Below are positions 44,133 through 52,844 of a DNA stretch of 64,000 nt, piece after piece (the stretch's first letter is position 1; each line of letters begins with the position of its first letter). Both the position numbers and the translations under genes were made by a program. A model generated the notes under the pieces. It was not told where the DNA came from and ran no database searches. It saw nothing but the letters and a program-made list of their open reading frames with translations. The stretch comes from Arthrobacter pascens (lineage in GTDB: Bacteria; Actinomycetota; Actinomycetes; Actinomycetales; Micrococcaceae): positions 3,844,001 through 3,908,000 of the forward strand of contig NZ_JAUSXF010000001.1 in the NCBI RefSeq assembly GCF_030816475.1, written 5' to 3'.

Positions 44133-45107
44133 ATGCAACCTGAATGGAGCCCGCGCATCAGCTGGGCCGACCTGCCCGGTCACGTGCAGGCAGGAATCGA
44201 ACAGATTCTCGGCGCGCCGGTGGTGGGGGCGACCGGCCAGCAGGGCGGGTTCTCCCCGGGCACTGCAGACAGGGTGGTCACGGCCACCGGACGCAGAGCC
44301 TTTGTCAAGGCGGTGGGTGTGCACCAGAATGAGCATTCGCCGGCAATCCATCGGAAAGAGGCAGCCATCGCGGCGGCGCTGCCTGACGGCATTCCCGCCC
44401 CGTCGCTGCTCGGAACGTTCGACGACGGAACCTGGGTTGCGCTGGTCCTCACCGACGTGGAGGGAAGGCACCCCCACACCCCTTGGGAGCCCCCGGAAGT
44501 GTCACTCGTCCTGGATGCCTTGCAGGAACTATCGCGCACCCCCGTCCCACGCGGGCTTGAACATTTACCGAGGCTTGAACATGAGCTAGCCGAGGCGTTC
44601 CAAGGGTGGGCCCGGATTCGGGCGGTTCCGCCTGAGCATTGCGATCCCTGGATCCTCGGGAATCTCGACATTCTGGAGCGGCTGGCCGAATCCGGGTTGG
44701 AGGACCTGGCCGGGGAATCCCTGGTGCATACTGACATCCGGGCGGACAACGTCCTCATCACCGCCGGCAACGGGGCGATTCTGGTGGACTGGCCCTGGGC
44801 ATGCATCGGCTCGTCCTGGATCGACGCCCTGGCCGTGCTGATCAACGTCAGGGTTTTCTCCCCCACCTTCGACGTCGACTCCCTGCTGCGGTCCCATGCT
44901 GTTTTTGCGTCAGCCAGCGCTGCCGGTGTTGACCGTGTTCTGTCAGGATTGGCCGCGTACTTTACCGATGCAGCCAGGCAGCCGCCGCCACCGGGGTTGC
45001 CTACAGTCCGGGCGTTTCAGCGCGCACAGGGCGAGGCTGTAGTCCGCTGGCTCCGGGAGCGGCTTTCCGATCCGGAGGCCGGCTCTTCAGCACGAGATTC
45101 CATGTAG
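44133..45107 (+). CDS. Aminoglycoside-phosphotransferase-fold kinase
   Basis: 324 residues from the ATG at 44133 (MQPEWSPRISWADL); an ATG at 44124 is an alternative, and the long upstream frame crosses the divergent gene. Brenner-type catalytic motif LVHTDIRADNVLI and metal-binding Asp in AILVDWPWACIG are intact. APH-fold proteins phosphorylate antibiotics, choline, homoserine or other small molecules; this one is not assignable. The two-lobed protein-kinase-like fold is clear, and no resistance gene lies beside it. Confidence 0.8.
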   Translation: MQPEWSPRISWADLPGHVQAGIEQILGAPVVGATGQQGGFSPGTADRVVTATGRRAFVKAVGVHQNEHSPAIHRKEAAIAAALPDGIPAPSLLGTFDDGTWVALVLTDVEGRHPHTPWEPPEVSLVLDALQELSRTPVPRGLEHLPRLEHELAEAFQGWARIRAVPPEHCDPWILGNLDILERLAESGLEDLAGESLVHTDIRADNVLITAGNGAILVDWPWACIGSSWIDALAVLINVRVFSPTFDVDSLLRSHAVFASASAAGVDRVLSGLAAYFTDAARQPPPPGLPTVRAFQRAQGEAVVRWLRERLSDPEAGSSARDSM

Positions 45108-45195
45108 CCGTACCAGGCGTTGTCTAGAGTGCGCGCCGTGGACGAAACCCGTCGGGGGCGGGACAGCTCGGGCCAAGCTGAACGCTATGGCCCGG

Positions 45196-46665
45196 TTAAT
45201 GCTCCGACTGTTCGACTAGCGCCGGCCGCGTCGCCGAGGCCAAGACCTGTTGTGGGCAGTGGGGTGGTTCCCAGTTTTGTTGTTCGCTTTGGTAGTGGCG
45301 TCCGGTGGGTGAGGTCCAGCCTGGTGGTTTGTTTTTGGTGGCCTGGGTTGGTTTCCACGCGGTGGTGTGTCGGAGTTTGTGGTGTTTGCGGCAGGGCTGG
45401 CCAAGGTTGCTGATGCCAGTGGTTCCGCCTTTGTGCCAGGCGAGGAGGTGGTCTGCTTCGTTGTCCAGCGAGTGGTTGTTGCAGCCAGGGAACGGGCATT
45501 TTCCGTCCCGCATTCGGAGCCATTGCCGCATGGCTGTGGGGATGCGGTAGCTGGTGCGGCCGATTTCCAGGGGTGCGCCGTCGCGGGGGTCGGTCAGGAC
45601 CCGGTGGAACGAGTCGGCGCCGTCGGCAACGAGCCTGCGGGCCATTGAAGCAGGGATGGGGCCGTAGCCGTCCAGGGTGGCGGGTTCATCAGTGAGGCCC
45701 ATGAGCGCGAACACCGGGACGGTGATGAGGACCTGGGCCTTAGGTGATGGCACCCCGCCGGTGGTAGTAGTGCCGGCGGCCATAGCTCCGGTGGTGGCTG
45801 TCGTGCTGCCGGTAATTGTGGCCGTGTTGCCCGTGCCGGTGCCAGTGTCTTCGAGGAGCCAGGCCGCTACGGTGTCCGCGCGGAGCTGGGTGAGGGTCCT
45901 GCCCTCGTCCGGGCCTTGCAGGGCGCGGGCGGCGGTGGTGGTCCGGTCCCAGATCCCGGCCGCGGTGTCGGCGGGCAGGTAGGCGGAGAGCCAGGCCATG
46001 CCGTCCCGGTCCGGGGCGTACTCAACCCGCCGGTCCAGGATGCCTTTAGAGTGGCGTTTTTCGATGCTGACAGGATGGTGACGCTCCCGCCAGGTGCGGG
46101 CTTTGGCCCGGAACCGGGACGGGACCAGCTCCCCGGCCGGACAGCTCCGCGCACCGCCGAGTTTCTCAGGGTCCAGGAAGTGAGCTTCCAGCGCAGCCGC
46201 GCCAGCGGGGTCAAGGCTCGTGGTTTCATCGACCATGACCCGGGCGTGCTGCCATGAAATTGACCCGTCCTGCAGTGCAGCCAGCGTCCGGGGCAGGGTG
46301 GTGGTCAGTTCGCGGGATTGGGCCAGCAGGGCACTAGCGGATCGTTCGCTCACGGTCAGGACACAAGCGACCTCCGCGACCACGGCCATCTCCCGGGCGG
46401 TGTGCTCCTGGGGTGATGCGGGCGGCGGCGCCACGGCCTGGGTTGCTTGCTCAAAACCCCTGGCCAACAAAACCTTCAGCCCAGCCAGCTGGGCTTCGGC
46501 CCGGGCCACCGCGCCCAGCCCGTCCAGACAGGCATCCGCCTGGTCCCGCAAAGGGTCAGTGCCGGCGGAGCCCGAACTATCCGTGGCGCGGCGGACAAGA
46601 ACAGCAAGCGCAGCGAAGGTAGCCCCAAAGGCCTCCAACGACTCCTTTGCTGCTCTGCTTTCCAT
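45196..46665 (-). CDS. DUF222 and HNH endonuclease domain protein
   Basis: About 489 residues starting at 46665 (MESRAAKESLEAFG); a Met 17 residues earlier (46716) has no better site. A long helical DUF222 domain covers about residues 30-330. It is broken near 290-320 by a Gly/Thr-rich stretch of the kind TGTGTGNTATITGS and TTTTGG. The HNH nuclease motif follows at LDNEADHLLAWHKGGTTG and LGQPCRKHHKLRH with zinc Cys in CPFPGC. Multicopy in actinobacterial genomes (REP13E12-like); a role as a nuclease of unknown purpose is likely. Confidence 0.88.
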   Translation of the reverse strand: MESRAAKESLEAFGATFAALAVLVRRATDSSGSAGTDPLRDQADACLDGLGAVARAEAQLAGLKVLLARGFEQATQAVAPPPASPQEHTAREMAVVAEVACVLTVSERSASALLAQSRELTTTLPRTLAALQDGSISWQHARVMVDETTSLDPAGAAALEAHFLDPEKLGGARSCPAGELVPSRFRAKARTWRERHHPVSIEKRHSKGILDRRVEYAPDRDGMAWLSAYLPADTAAGIWDRTTTAARALQGPDEGRTLTQLRADTVAAWLLEDTGTGTGNTATITGSTTATTGAMAAGTTTTGGVPSPKAQVLITVPVFALMGLTDEPATLDGYGPIPASMARRLVADGADSFHRVLTDPRDGAPLEIGRTSYRIPTAMRQWLRMRDGKCPFPGCNNHSLDNEADHLLAWHKGGTTGISNLGQPCRKHHKLRHTTAWKPTQATKNKPPGWTSPTGRHYQSEQQNWEPPHCPQQVLASATRPALVEQSEH

Positions 46666-46853
46666 ACCAAAGCATGCCAGCAGCCACTGACAATTACGCC
46701 GGCGCTGGTCGTGCATCCGATCCCGCCTTTGATCCGAGCCAGTCCGCCGAGCCCAGCCAGGCAGTCAAAGCATTTGGCGCAGAACGTCGGCCTCACACGC
46801 ACAACATTCAACGAAGGCAAGGCCCTCTTCGCCCCGGCCGGAGGCAGGAAGCG

Positions 46854-47825
46854 TTAAATCCTGATGACGACCTTCCCCCGGGCGCGACCCTCGTGCATGT
46901 AGGTGATGGCGGCCGGAGCCTCGGCCAGAGGAAAGATCCTGTCCACGGCCGGTGTCACGGTACCGGCCTCGATCATGGACGCAAGATACTCAAGATCGCG
47001 GTGGTTCTCCCCCGCCACGAGTCCTTTGAGCTTCTGCCCCGTCCACGGCGCGAGGAGGGCCGCCCGCAGTGACCGCTCGAACCCGCCGGTCAGTTGTCCG
47101 CCGCCTTCACCGCCGACGATGACAAGGGTCCCTTTGGGCGCAAGAGCCCTCCGCAGCACTGAAAGCGGCCGGTTGCCGGCGGTGTCCAGAATAACGTCAT
47201 AGCGCCGGCCAGCGGCAGCGAAATCTTCCTGGCGGTAGTCGATGACCCGGTCAGCCCCCAGCGACCGGACCAGGTCCAGCTTTGCCGTGCTGCACACGCC
47301 GGTGACTTCTGCGCCAAAAGCCTTGGCCAGCTGGACCGCAAAGGAACCCACACCTCCTGCTGCGCCGATCACGAGGACGCTTTGCCCGGGCGAAACCTGA
47401 GCGCTGTCGCGGATACCCTGGAGCGCGGTGCTGCCGGAAATGGGGACAGCAGCAGCCTGTTCGAAGCTGAGGTTCGCTGGCTTCAGGGCCATCCTGCCCT
47501 CCTTGGCACAGGCGTACTCGGCGAACGATCCTTCGCAGGTGCCGTAAACCTCGTCGCCGGGCTGGAATCGCGTCACACCGTTACCCACGGCCTCGACGAC
47601 GCCAGCGACGTCCCGGCCCCGCACCGGCACCTTGGGCTTCTTCAGTCCGTATCCAAAGATCCTGACCAGATAAGGCAGCCCCGCCATGAGGTGCCAGACG
47701 CCCTGGTCGACGCCGGCCGCGTGGACCCTGATGAGCACCTCACCGTCTCCGGGAACGGGCTTGTCGATGTCCCGGAGCTCGAGAACGTCCGCGGACCCGT
47801 ACACGTCCTGCACGACAGCTTTCAT
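46854..47825 (-). CDS. NAD(P)-dependent quinone oxidoreductase-like MDR protein
   Basis: 323 residues of the zinc-free medium-chain dehydrogenase/reductase group. Nucleotide motif VLVIGAAGGVGSFAVQLAKA, followed by GADRVIDYRQEDF; N-terminal VPVRGRDVAGVVEAVGNGVT. No zinc-ligand set is present. It likely reduces quinones or reactive carbonyls. The start at 47825 follows GAAGGAGACGCATC, and ATGA overlaps the HTH gene's stop, so it is the third gene of a small operon. Confidence 0.88.
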   Translation of the reverse strand: MKAVVQDVYGSADVLELRDIDKPVPGDGEVLIRVHAAGVDQGVWHLMAGLPYLVRIFGYGLKKPKVPVRGRDVAGVVEAVGNGVTRFQPGDEVYGTCEGSFAEYACAKEGRMALKPANLSFEQAAAVPISGSTALQGIRDSAQVSPGQSVLVIGAAGGVGSFAVQLAKAFGAEVTGVCSTAKLDLVRSLGADRVIDYRQEDFAAAGRRYDVILDTAGNRPLSVLRRALAPKGTLVIVGGEGGGQLTGGFERSLRAALLAPWTGQKLKGLVAGENHRDLEYLASMIEAGTVTPAVDRIFPLAEAPAAITYMHEGRARGKVVIRI

Positions 47826-48052
47826 GATGCGTCTCCTTCATGGTTCGGAAATTGGAATACTTCCTCCAGCGGCACCCGAAGGGCATGGGCTATCTGGAAG
47901 GCCATCTCCAGGGAGGGCGAATACCGTCCCTGTTCGATGGCGATGACCGTCTGGCGGGTCACGCCCACGCGCTCCGCCAGCTCGGCCTGGGTCATTTCGC
48001 CGCGTTCGAACCGCAGGCGGCGGATGGAGTTGGTTACCTGCGTAGGTTTCAC
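47822..48052 (-). CDS. Small helix-turn-helix (HTH_3/Xre) regulator
   Basis: 76 residues with GTG start at 48052 (or 48055), overlapping the stop of the preceding membrane-protein gene. The HTH is MTQAELAERVGVTRQTVIAI, followed by EQGRYSPSLEMAFQIAHALR. Such short Xre proteins are typical partners of a small membrane protein in the same operon. It probably autoregulates at the TTGACA/TGTCAA repeat at 48540-48554. The long upstream extension in this frame is an artefact over the membrane gene. Confidence 0.85.
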   Translation of the reverse strand: MKPTQVTNSIRRLRFERGEMTQAELAERVGVTRQTVIAIEQGRYSPSLEMAFQIAHALRVPLEEVFQFPNHEGDAS

Positions 48053-48477
48053 CACGGCTGGAACCCCCTGCGGTAGGCGACAATCTTTGCCACCGAGCCC
48101 AGGATTGCGGAGAGAACGAAGGCGAGATAGATGACGTTGGCGATCCAGAAATAGTCCAGCTCCGCCATAGCCATCAGCAGCGCGGACACTCCGCCAATGA
48201 CCACGAACGACTGGCCGGTGTACTCGCCAAACCGGTAGATCTCCTTGTCCCGCTGGTCCTTCTTGCCCGCATCCTGCGGCGAGGAAATGCCCAGGACGGC
48301 GTGCAGCGCAATCGACACCGCAATCGACGCACCCACCGTCCACAGCAACGGGGCCACATAGGCGACTTCCGTGACCGGTCTGGTGCCGGCCAGGCCCAGG
48401 ATGACGGCGACGTAAACGCTGTAGGACGCCGCCGCCACCACCCCCATGACCCACGCGCTCTTTTCCTCAAAGGACAT
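48049..48477 (-). CDS. Small four-helix membrane protein
   Basis: 142 residues starting MSFEEKSAWVMG at 48477 after CAGGAGTGGAAA. Four hydrophobic segments are seen at about residues 12-29, 37-58, 90-106 and 110-130, with a charged cytoplasmic loop (DAGKKDQRDKEIYR) between the second and third. No functional motif is seen. Operon order is membrane protein, HTH regulator, oxidoreductase, all overlapping. Confidence 0.8.
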   Translation of the reverse strand: MSFEEKSAWVMGVVAAASYSVYVAVILGLAGTRPVTEVAYVAPLLWTVGASIAVSIALHAVLGISSPQDAGKKDQRDKEIYRFGEYTGQSFVVIGGVSALLMAMAELDYFWIANVIYLAFVLSAILGSVAKIVAYRRGFQPW

Positions 48478-48539
48478 TTTCCACTCCTGGACCACGCAAC
48501 CATGTAAAACAAACTTGACACTGCAAACGTAAAGAATCT

Positions 48540-48554
48540 TTGACACCATGTCAA
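48540..48554 (-). promoter_or_regulatory. Inverted repeat and promoter of the HTH operon
   Basis: TTGACA-CCA-TGTCAA is a perfect 6-bp inverted repeat, 63 bp upstream of the membrane-protein start. Another TTGACA lies at 48514-48519 on the plus strand, that is, TGTCAA on the coding strand. The leftward TTGACA can act as a -35 element with TTTACG as a weak -10, so an operator overlapping a promoter is likely. Confidence 0.5.
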
Positions 48555-48702
48555 GAGTCTTAGACCACACAGAGAACCAGCCGGAGGATTCCGACTCCAG
48601 TCTGAGATGAAAGACACCAGAGTCCCGTGAGGCTCATCACGTCGGCCGGCCAAGTGGTCTGCTGGTTAGCGATCCCCCTCCCAACGACGAGAAGGTATTC
48701 GC

Positions 48703-50202
48703 ATGCAGCAAACAGAAACTGCCGCCAGGCAAGAGAAAATGTCGACGGCACACCAGCCGGCCTCCGTCGGAAGTGTCCTCAATCGGGGACTGAACGTCCG
48801 CCATATACGCTTTATGGCACTCGGCTCGGCCATCGGCACGGGCCTGTTCTATGGCTCGGCGTCCGCCATCCAGAAAGCAGGCCCTGCCGTGCTTTTCGCC
48901 TACATCATCGGCGGAGCGGCTGTGTTCCTGGTGATGCGCGCGCTCGGCGAAATGGCGGTGCGGCACCCTGTTTCCGGCTCGTTCGGCCAGTACGCCAGCC
49001 GCTACCTCGGTCCGCTGGCAGGCTTTGTGACCGGCTGGACCTACGTTTTTGAAATGGCCATAGTGGCGATCGCCGACGTCACAGCCTTCAGCATCTATAT
49101 GGGCTTTTGGTTCCCCCAGGTGGACCGCTGGATCTGGACTCTCGCCATCATCTTTTTCCTGGCCGCCCTGAACCTGCTCAGCGTCAAAGTGTTCGGCGAA
49201 TTGGAGTTCTGGTTCTCCCTGATCAAGGTGGTGGCAATCATCTCGATGATCGTCGGAGGCGCCGCCATCATCGCGTTCGGCTTTCAGGCAGGGGGCTCAA
49301 CAGTTGCGCCTGGACTGGGCAACCTGGTGGAGCACGGCGGAATGTTCCCCCACGGCTTCGAAGGCCTGCTCGCCTCGTTTGCCGTGGTGATGTTCGCGTT
49401 TGGCGGGATCGAAACCATCGGCATCACCGCGGGTGAGGCAGCCGATCCGAAGAAGGTCATCCCGCAGGCAGTGAACACGGTTCCGGTACGCGTCCTGCTG
49501 TTCTACGTGCTGACCCTTGGTGTGCTGATGAGCCTGTTCCCCTGGAATGAGATCGGCAGCAACGGCAGCCCCTTCGTCCAGATCTTCAGCGGCCTGGGGA
49601 TTCCCGCCGCACCGCACATCCTCAACGCCGTGGTGATCACGGCCGCACTTTCCGCCATCAACAGCGATATCTTCGGCGCCGGACGCATCCTGTTCGGTCT
49701 GGCGAAGCAGGGCCACGCGCCGGCAGCCTTCGGCCGGGTATCACGCCACGGAGTCCCGTGGATGACCGTGGTGATGATGGCCGGCATCCTGCTGGTGGGC
49801 GTGGTCCTGAACGCCGTGATCCCTGAGGACGTCTTTGTGCTCATCGCTTCGATCGCCACCTTCGCCACGGTGTGGGTCTGGGTGATGATCCTGGCCTCCC
49901 ATGTGGCGATGAAGCGGGAGATCGTACGGAAGAGCCTGCCGCCGTCGGACTTCCCGTCCCCGTGGTGGCCTGCGGCGTCCGTCCTGGCCATCGCCTTCAT
50001 GGCGATGGTCATTGTGATCCTGGGCGTTTTCGACGACACCCGGGTGGCGCTCTACGTCGGCGCTGGCTGGCTTGCCGTGCTAGTCCTCGCCTATCAGCTC
50101 TGGGTAAGGGGGAACGGACGACGCCGGGCCGAACTGACGGACGAAACGTCACCGGTGCCGGTGGTCACGTGTGTGGCAGCGGGCGCTAAGTCCCGCGTGT
50201 AA
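48703..50202 (+). CDS. Amino acid permease (APC superfamily)
   Basis: 499-residue inner-membrane transporter with 12 helices. Markers are [40 protein letters not shown] and [20 protein letters not shown], as in AnsP/ProY/GabP-type permeases that import neutral amino acids or GABA by proton symport. It ends in a long, charged C-terminal tail. The start at 48703 follows CGAGAAGG. The substrate cannot be fixed by sequence alone. Confidence 0.9.
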   Translation: MQQTETAARQEKMSTAHQPASVGSVLNRGLNVRHIRFMALGSAIGTGLFYGSASAIQKAGPAVLFAYIIGGAAVFLVMRALGEMAVRHPVSGSFGQYASRYLGPLAGFVTGWTYVFEMAIVAIADVTAFSIYMGFWFPQVDRWIWTLAIIFFLAALNLLSVKVFGELEFWFSLIKVVAIISMIVGGAAIIAFGFQAGGSTVAPGLGNLVEHGGMFPHGFEGLLASFAVVMFAFGGIETIGITAGEAADPKKVIPQAVNTVPVRVLLFYVLTLGVLMSLFPWNEIGSNGSPFVQIFSGLGIPAAPHILNAVVITAALSAINSDIFGAGRILFGLAKQGHAPAAFGRVSRHGVPWMTVVMMAGILLVGVVLNAVIPEDVFVLIASIATFATVWVWVMILASHVAMKREIVRKSLPPSDFPSPWWPAASVLAIAFMAMVIVILGVFDDTRVALYVGAGWLAVLVLAYQLWVRGNGRRRAELTDETSPVPVVTCVAAGAKSRV

Positions 50203-50255
50203 CCACAAGCGGTTGAACCAGTGCCGTCCGGGCCCTCCGGGAGCTAAGATCAGGC

Positions 50256-50891
50256 ATGGTTCCACTCTCCAACCTCTTGGCGTTTGCGCTCGCATCCGTG
50301 GTGCTGATAGCAATCCCGGGGCCCAGTGTCCTATTCGTGATCGGACGTTCCCTGGCCCTTGGATGGAAGGGTGGCGTGCTGACCGTACTGGGCAATGCAG
50401 CCGGGCAACTGGTGCAGGTGGCCGCGGTCGCGCTCGGAGTGGGCATTGTGGTGGCACATTCCGTCATCCTGTTCAGCCTGGTCAAGCTGGCAGGCGCCGC
50501 CTACCTGGTCTATCTCGGCATCAAAGCCATCCGGCACCGGCGCCGCCATTCCCTTGCCGAGCGCCGGCCAAAGGATTCCTCGCCCCGACGACTGATGGGA
50601 GAGGGACTGGTTGTGGGTGTAACCAACCCCAAGTCCGTGGTGTTCTTCGTTGCCGTGCTGCCGCAATTTGTGGACTACCCGTCCGGGGCCATACCCTTCC
50701 AGCTCGCGCTGCTGGGTGCTGTATTCCTGCTGATCGCTATCGTTTCGGACAGTCTCTGGGCCGTAGCCGCAGGTTCAGCCCGCGAATGGTTCGTCCGGTC
50801 CCCCGGCCGGATTTCAGCGGTGGAGGCGACGGGTGGAGCTTTGATGATCGGCATCGGCGGGACCCTTGCCCTGACCGGCAGCAAGTCCTAG
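50256..50891 (+). CDS. LysE-family amino acid exporter
   Basis: 211 residues, six hydrophobic segments, with the LysE hallmark IAIPGPSVLFVIGRSLALGW and repeat-like GLVVGVTNPKSVVFFVAVLP. It exports basic amino acids, threonine or homoserine-like compounds. The 54-bp gap to the preceding amino acid permease makes a permease/exporter pair possible on one transcript, though no clear ribosome site precedes it. Confidence 0.88.
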   Translation: MVPLSNLLAFALASVVLIAIPGPSVLFVIGRSLALGWKGGVLTVLGNAAGQLVQVAAVALGVGIVVAHSVILFSLVKLAGAAYLVYLGIKAIRHRRRHSLAERRPKDSSPRRLMGEGLVVGVTNPKSVVFFVAVLPQFVDYPSGAIPFQLALLGAVFLLIAIVSDSLWAVAAGSAREWFVRSPGRISAVEATGGALMIGIGGTLALTGSKS

Positions 50892-50934
50892 TAGCCTGCC
50901 CGGACAGGCAGGCAACCAGGACTCCCCGAGCTGC

Positions 50935-51798
50935 TTAGCCCGCGGCAACTGCCGAGCGGACGGCCACCGGCATCGGCGTTGCGGGCCGGCCGATCAGCGT
51001 GCGGAGGTCGGAACCGCTGACCAGGAGGTCGCCGCGGGCGATGCCGAGGTCGGAATCGGCCAGGATGTCGGCGAAGGCCTGCGGAACCCCGAATCCGGCG
51101 AGGAGTCCGGCGTAGTCCTCGGCCGGAAGATCCTGGTACGCCACGGGCTTGCCGGCCGCAGCGCTGATTTCCCGGGCCAGCTCGGCGAGCGTAAAGGCGT
51201 GGTCACCGCCGAGTTCATAGACCCTGCCGGCCTGGTTGTCGGCAATAAGGACGGCCGCGGCGGCTTCGGCATAGTCCGCGCGGGACGCAGCGCTGACTTT
51301 GCCGTCGCCGGCGCTTCCGGCGAGGGCACCCTGGGCCAGCGTTCCCGGCAGCTGGTCGGTGTAGTTTTCGAGGTACCAGCCATTGCGAAGGAGAGCGAAC
51401 GGGATGCCGGACTCCTTCAGGATGGCCTCCGTTGCCTGGTGTTCGGCGGCCAGCTTCATGCCGGTGGTGTCGGCGTTGGCGATGCTGGTATAGGCAACCA
51501 GCTCCACGCCTTCCGCCTTGGCTGCCTCAATCACCGTACGGTGCTGGTCAACGCGCTGGCCAACCTCGCTGCCGGAAATGAGGAGCACCTTGCGGGCACC
51601 TTTCAGCGCGTTCGCCACGGAAGCAGCGTCCGAATAGTCCATCGGCTTGACCTGCACGCCGCGGGACTGGAAGTCGGCGAGCTTTTCTAGGGAACGGCCC
51701 GTGGCCACAATCTCCGCTGCCGGGACGTTGCGCTGGAGCAGGGCCTCGACGACGTGGCGGCCAAGCTGTCCGGTTGCTCCGGTAATGACGATGCTCAT
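50935..51798 (-). CDS. NmrA/QorB-like NAD(P)-binding oxidoreductase
   Basis: 287 residues of the atypical short-chain dehydrogenases. It starts SIVITGATGQLGRHVVEALL, giving the nucleotide-binding GxxGxxG, and continues with VKPMDYSDAASVANALKGA and VYELGGDHAFTLAELARE in the C-terminal part, matching QorB/YtfG quinone reductases. RBS GAAAGGAAACGCCC. It is divergent from an HxlR regulator, a common pairing that senses quinones or aldehydes. Confidence 0.88.
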   Translation of the reverse strand: MSIVITGATGQLGRHVVEALLQRNVPAAEIVATGRSLEKLADFQSRGVQVKPMDYSDAASVANALKGARKVLLISGSEVGQRVDQHRTVIEAAKAEGVELVAYTSIANADTTGMKLAAEHQATEAILKESGIPFALLRNGWYLENYTDQLPGTLAQGALAGSAGDGKVSAASRADYAEAAAAVLIADNQAGRVYELGGDHAFTLAELAREISAAAGKPVAYQDLPAEDYAGLLAGFGVPQAFADILADSDLGIARGDLLVSGSDLRTLIGRPATPMPVAVRSAVAAG

Positions 51799-51879
51799 GG
51801 GCGTTTCCTTTCACTATTTTGTCAGGGTCACCCCTCATAACCAGCCTTCGGCCGGTTTACTTCCTAAAGGAGAGTACGC

Positions 51880-51889
51880 ACTTCTAAGT
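51880..51889. promoter_or_regulatory. Candidate HxlR operator in divergent promoter
   Basis: ACTT-CT-AAGT, with TTACTT and AAGTAAGGTACT alongside (51858-51895), forms overlapping inverted repeats in the 121-bp gap between the oxidoreductase and HxlR genes. Typical HxlR sites have this GTACTT/AAGTAC style. Confidence 0.4.
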
Positions 51890-51919
51890 AAGGTACTGAC
51901 CCTTTGGTAAGATTTGGCC

Positions 51920-52309
51920 ATGGAGGCGAATCTTCTGGCAGCCCATCTGCCCACTCAGTTACCGCCGGACCTGGCCGACGGCGTCTTTCCGGCCGGGTGC
52001 CCCAGCCGGACGGTTCTGGACCACATCACCAGCAAATGGGGGGTGCTCATCCTTGTGGCTCTCTCCGAAGGTGAGCACCGCTGGAGCGAACTCCGGCGAC
52101 GAGCCGAGGGCATCAGCGAGAAAATGCTGGCACAGACCCTCAAGACCCTGGAACGCGACGGCCTTGTGCTGCGGACTGCCCGGCCGGTGATTCCGCCACA
52201 CGTGGACTACAGCCTGACGGAGCGCGGCTACGAACTGACCGCGCTGCTGGTTCCCCTGGTCGCCTGGGCCTACGACAACGCTGGTGACATCCTCAACGGC
52301 TGGCGCTGA
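51920..52309 (+). CDS. HxlR-type winged-helix regulator
   Basis: 129 residues. The HxlR/YtcD-like helix-turn-helix is SRTVLDHITSKWGVLILVAL then LRRRAEGISEKMLAQTLKTL. A Cys (CPSRTV) just before the fold is a plausible redox or quinone sensor, as in QorR/YodB-type members; only its position supports that. ATG at 51920 is chosen; TTG at 51914 adds two residues. Divergent from the NmrA-like oxidoreductase it probably represses. Confidence 0.88.
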   Translation: MEANLLAAHLPTQLPPDLADGVFPAGCPSRTVLDHITSKWGVLILVALSEGEHRWSELRRRAEGISEKMLAQTLKTLERDGLVLRTARPVIPPHVDYSLTERGYELTALLVPLVAWAYDNAGDILNGWR

Positions 52310-52346
52310 CCAAAAACAGGTAGTGACCCTCCGCAAAAACGAGTAC

Positions 52347-52371
52347 ATGTTATTGATGTGACTGGTGTGAC
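52347..52371. promoter_or_regulatory. TGTGAC direct repeat with 17-bp match to the NlpC/P60 promoter region
   Basis: ATGTTATTGATGTGACT is identical to 13166-13182 and is followed by a second TGTGAC three bases on (TGTGAC-TGG-TGTGAC). On the other strand this reads GTCACA-N3-GTCACA. It lies 120-140 bp upstream of the 87-residue protein gene. Confidence 0.45.
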
Positions 52372-52392
52372 TTTCGCCTACTCTTGAGGTCA

Positions 52393-52443
52393 GGTGCCAG
52401 CCGGGATAGGAGGACCATCCTCAGCTGGAGCGTTCCCGGCACC
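52393..52443 (+). promoter_or_regulatory. Possible structured 5' leader
   Basis: Between the direct repeat and the start at 52488 lie GGTGCC/GGCACC arms enclosing GGGA/TCCC and an inner GGAGGA/TCCTC hairpin. This could be an RNA fold near the ribosome site AAGGAG at 52474, but no known riboswitch class matches. Confidence 0.3.
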
Positions 52444-52487
52444 CGCACCGATGTGAGCGGCCCCGCCGCTTTCAAGGAGTGGTTCGC

Positions 52488-52751
52488 ATGGTGAAAGCAC
52501 ATGTCCAGGACCTGGCCAGCATGGGGCAGCCGGTTCGACTATCCTCCCTCGTTGTCAGGGCCTGGAACCAGGTCCTGGCGGCCCTCCGTCCGGGCTGCCC
52601 CTATCAGGTGGGAGATGCCGTGGTGGGAGAGGATCCGTTCAACGGCCGGCACGAGGGCATCGTGATGTCCCGCCGGAGTTCGTTTGTGGAACTCGGAACA
52701 GCTGCCGGTGTCTTCTACTACGACCACCGGCAGCTCAGGCGACAGGACTAG
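52488..52751 (+). CDS. Small soluble protein of unknown function
   Basis: 87 residues; the ATG at 52488 follows AAGGAGTGGTTCGC. A helical N terminus (LSSLVVRAWNQVLAALR) leads into a beta-rich part, PYQVGDAVVGEDPFNGRHEG, VMSRRSSFVELG and VFYYDHRQLRR, which looks like a small barrel (DUF-like KOW/SH3). Its upstream element is shared with the NlpC/P60 wall-hydrolase gene, so a wall-related or growth-phase role can be guessed. Confidence 0.65.
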   Translation: MVKAHVQDLASMGQPVRLSSLVVRAWNQVLAALRPGCPYQVGDAVVGEDPFNGRHEGIVMSRRSSFVELGTAAGVFYYDHRQLRRQD

Positions 52752-52840
52752 CCCTGCAGGACGTGAGGAAGCGTCCGTCCGAACCCTGCAGGACGTGAGG
52801 AAGCGTCCGGCCGAACCCTGCAGGACGTGAGGAAGCGTCG
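52752..52840. repeat. Three 32-bp tandem repeats between convergent genes
   Basis: Copies start at 52752, 52784 and 52816 (third truncated). Each begins with CCCTGCAGGACGTGAGGAAG; the first 24 bases are identical in all three, then a short GTCC or GGCC variant follows. The unit holds the palindrome CCTGCAGG. It fills the 93-bp gap between the 87-residue gene and the SDR gene and encodes nothing. Confidence 0.9.
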
Positions 52841-52844
52841 GGAG

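Noticed and set aside
45196..46665. DUF222-HNH protein as part of a mobile element
   Set aside because: No inverted repeats, integrase, intron RNA structure or target duplication surrounds it.
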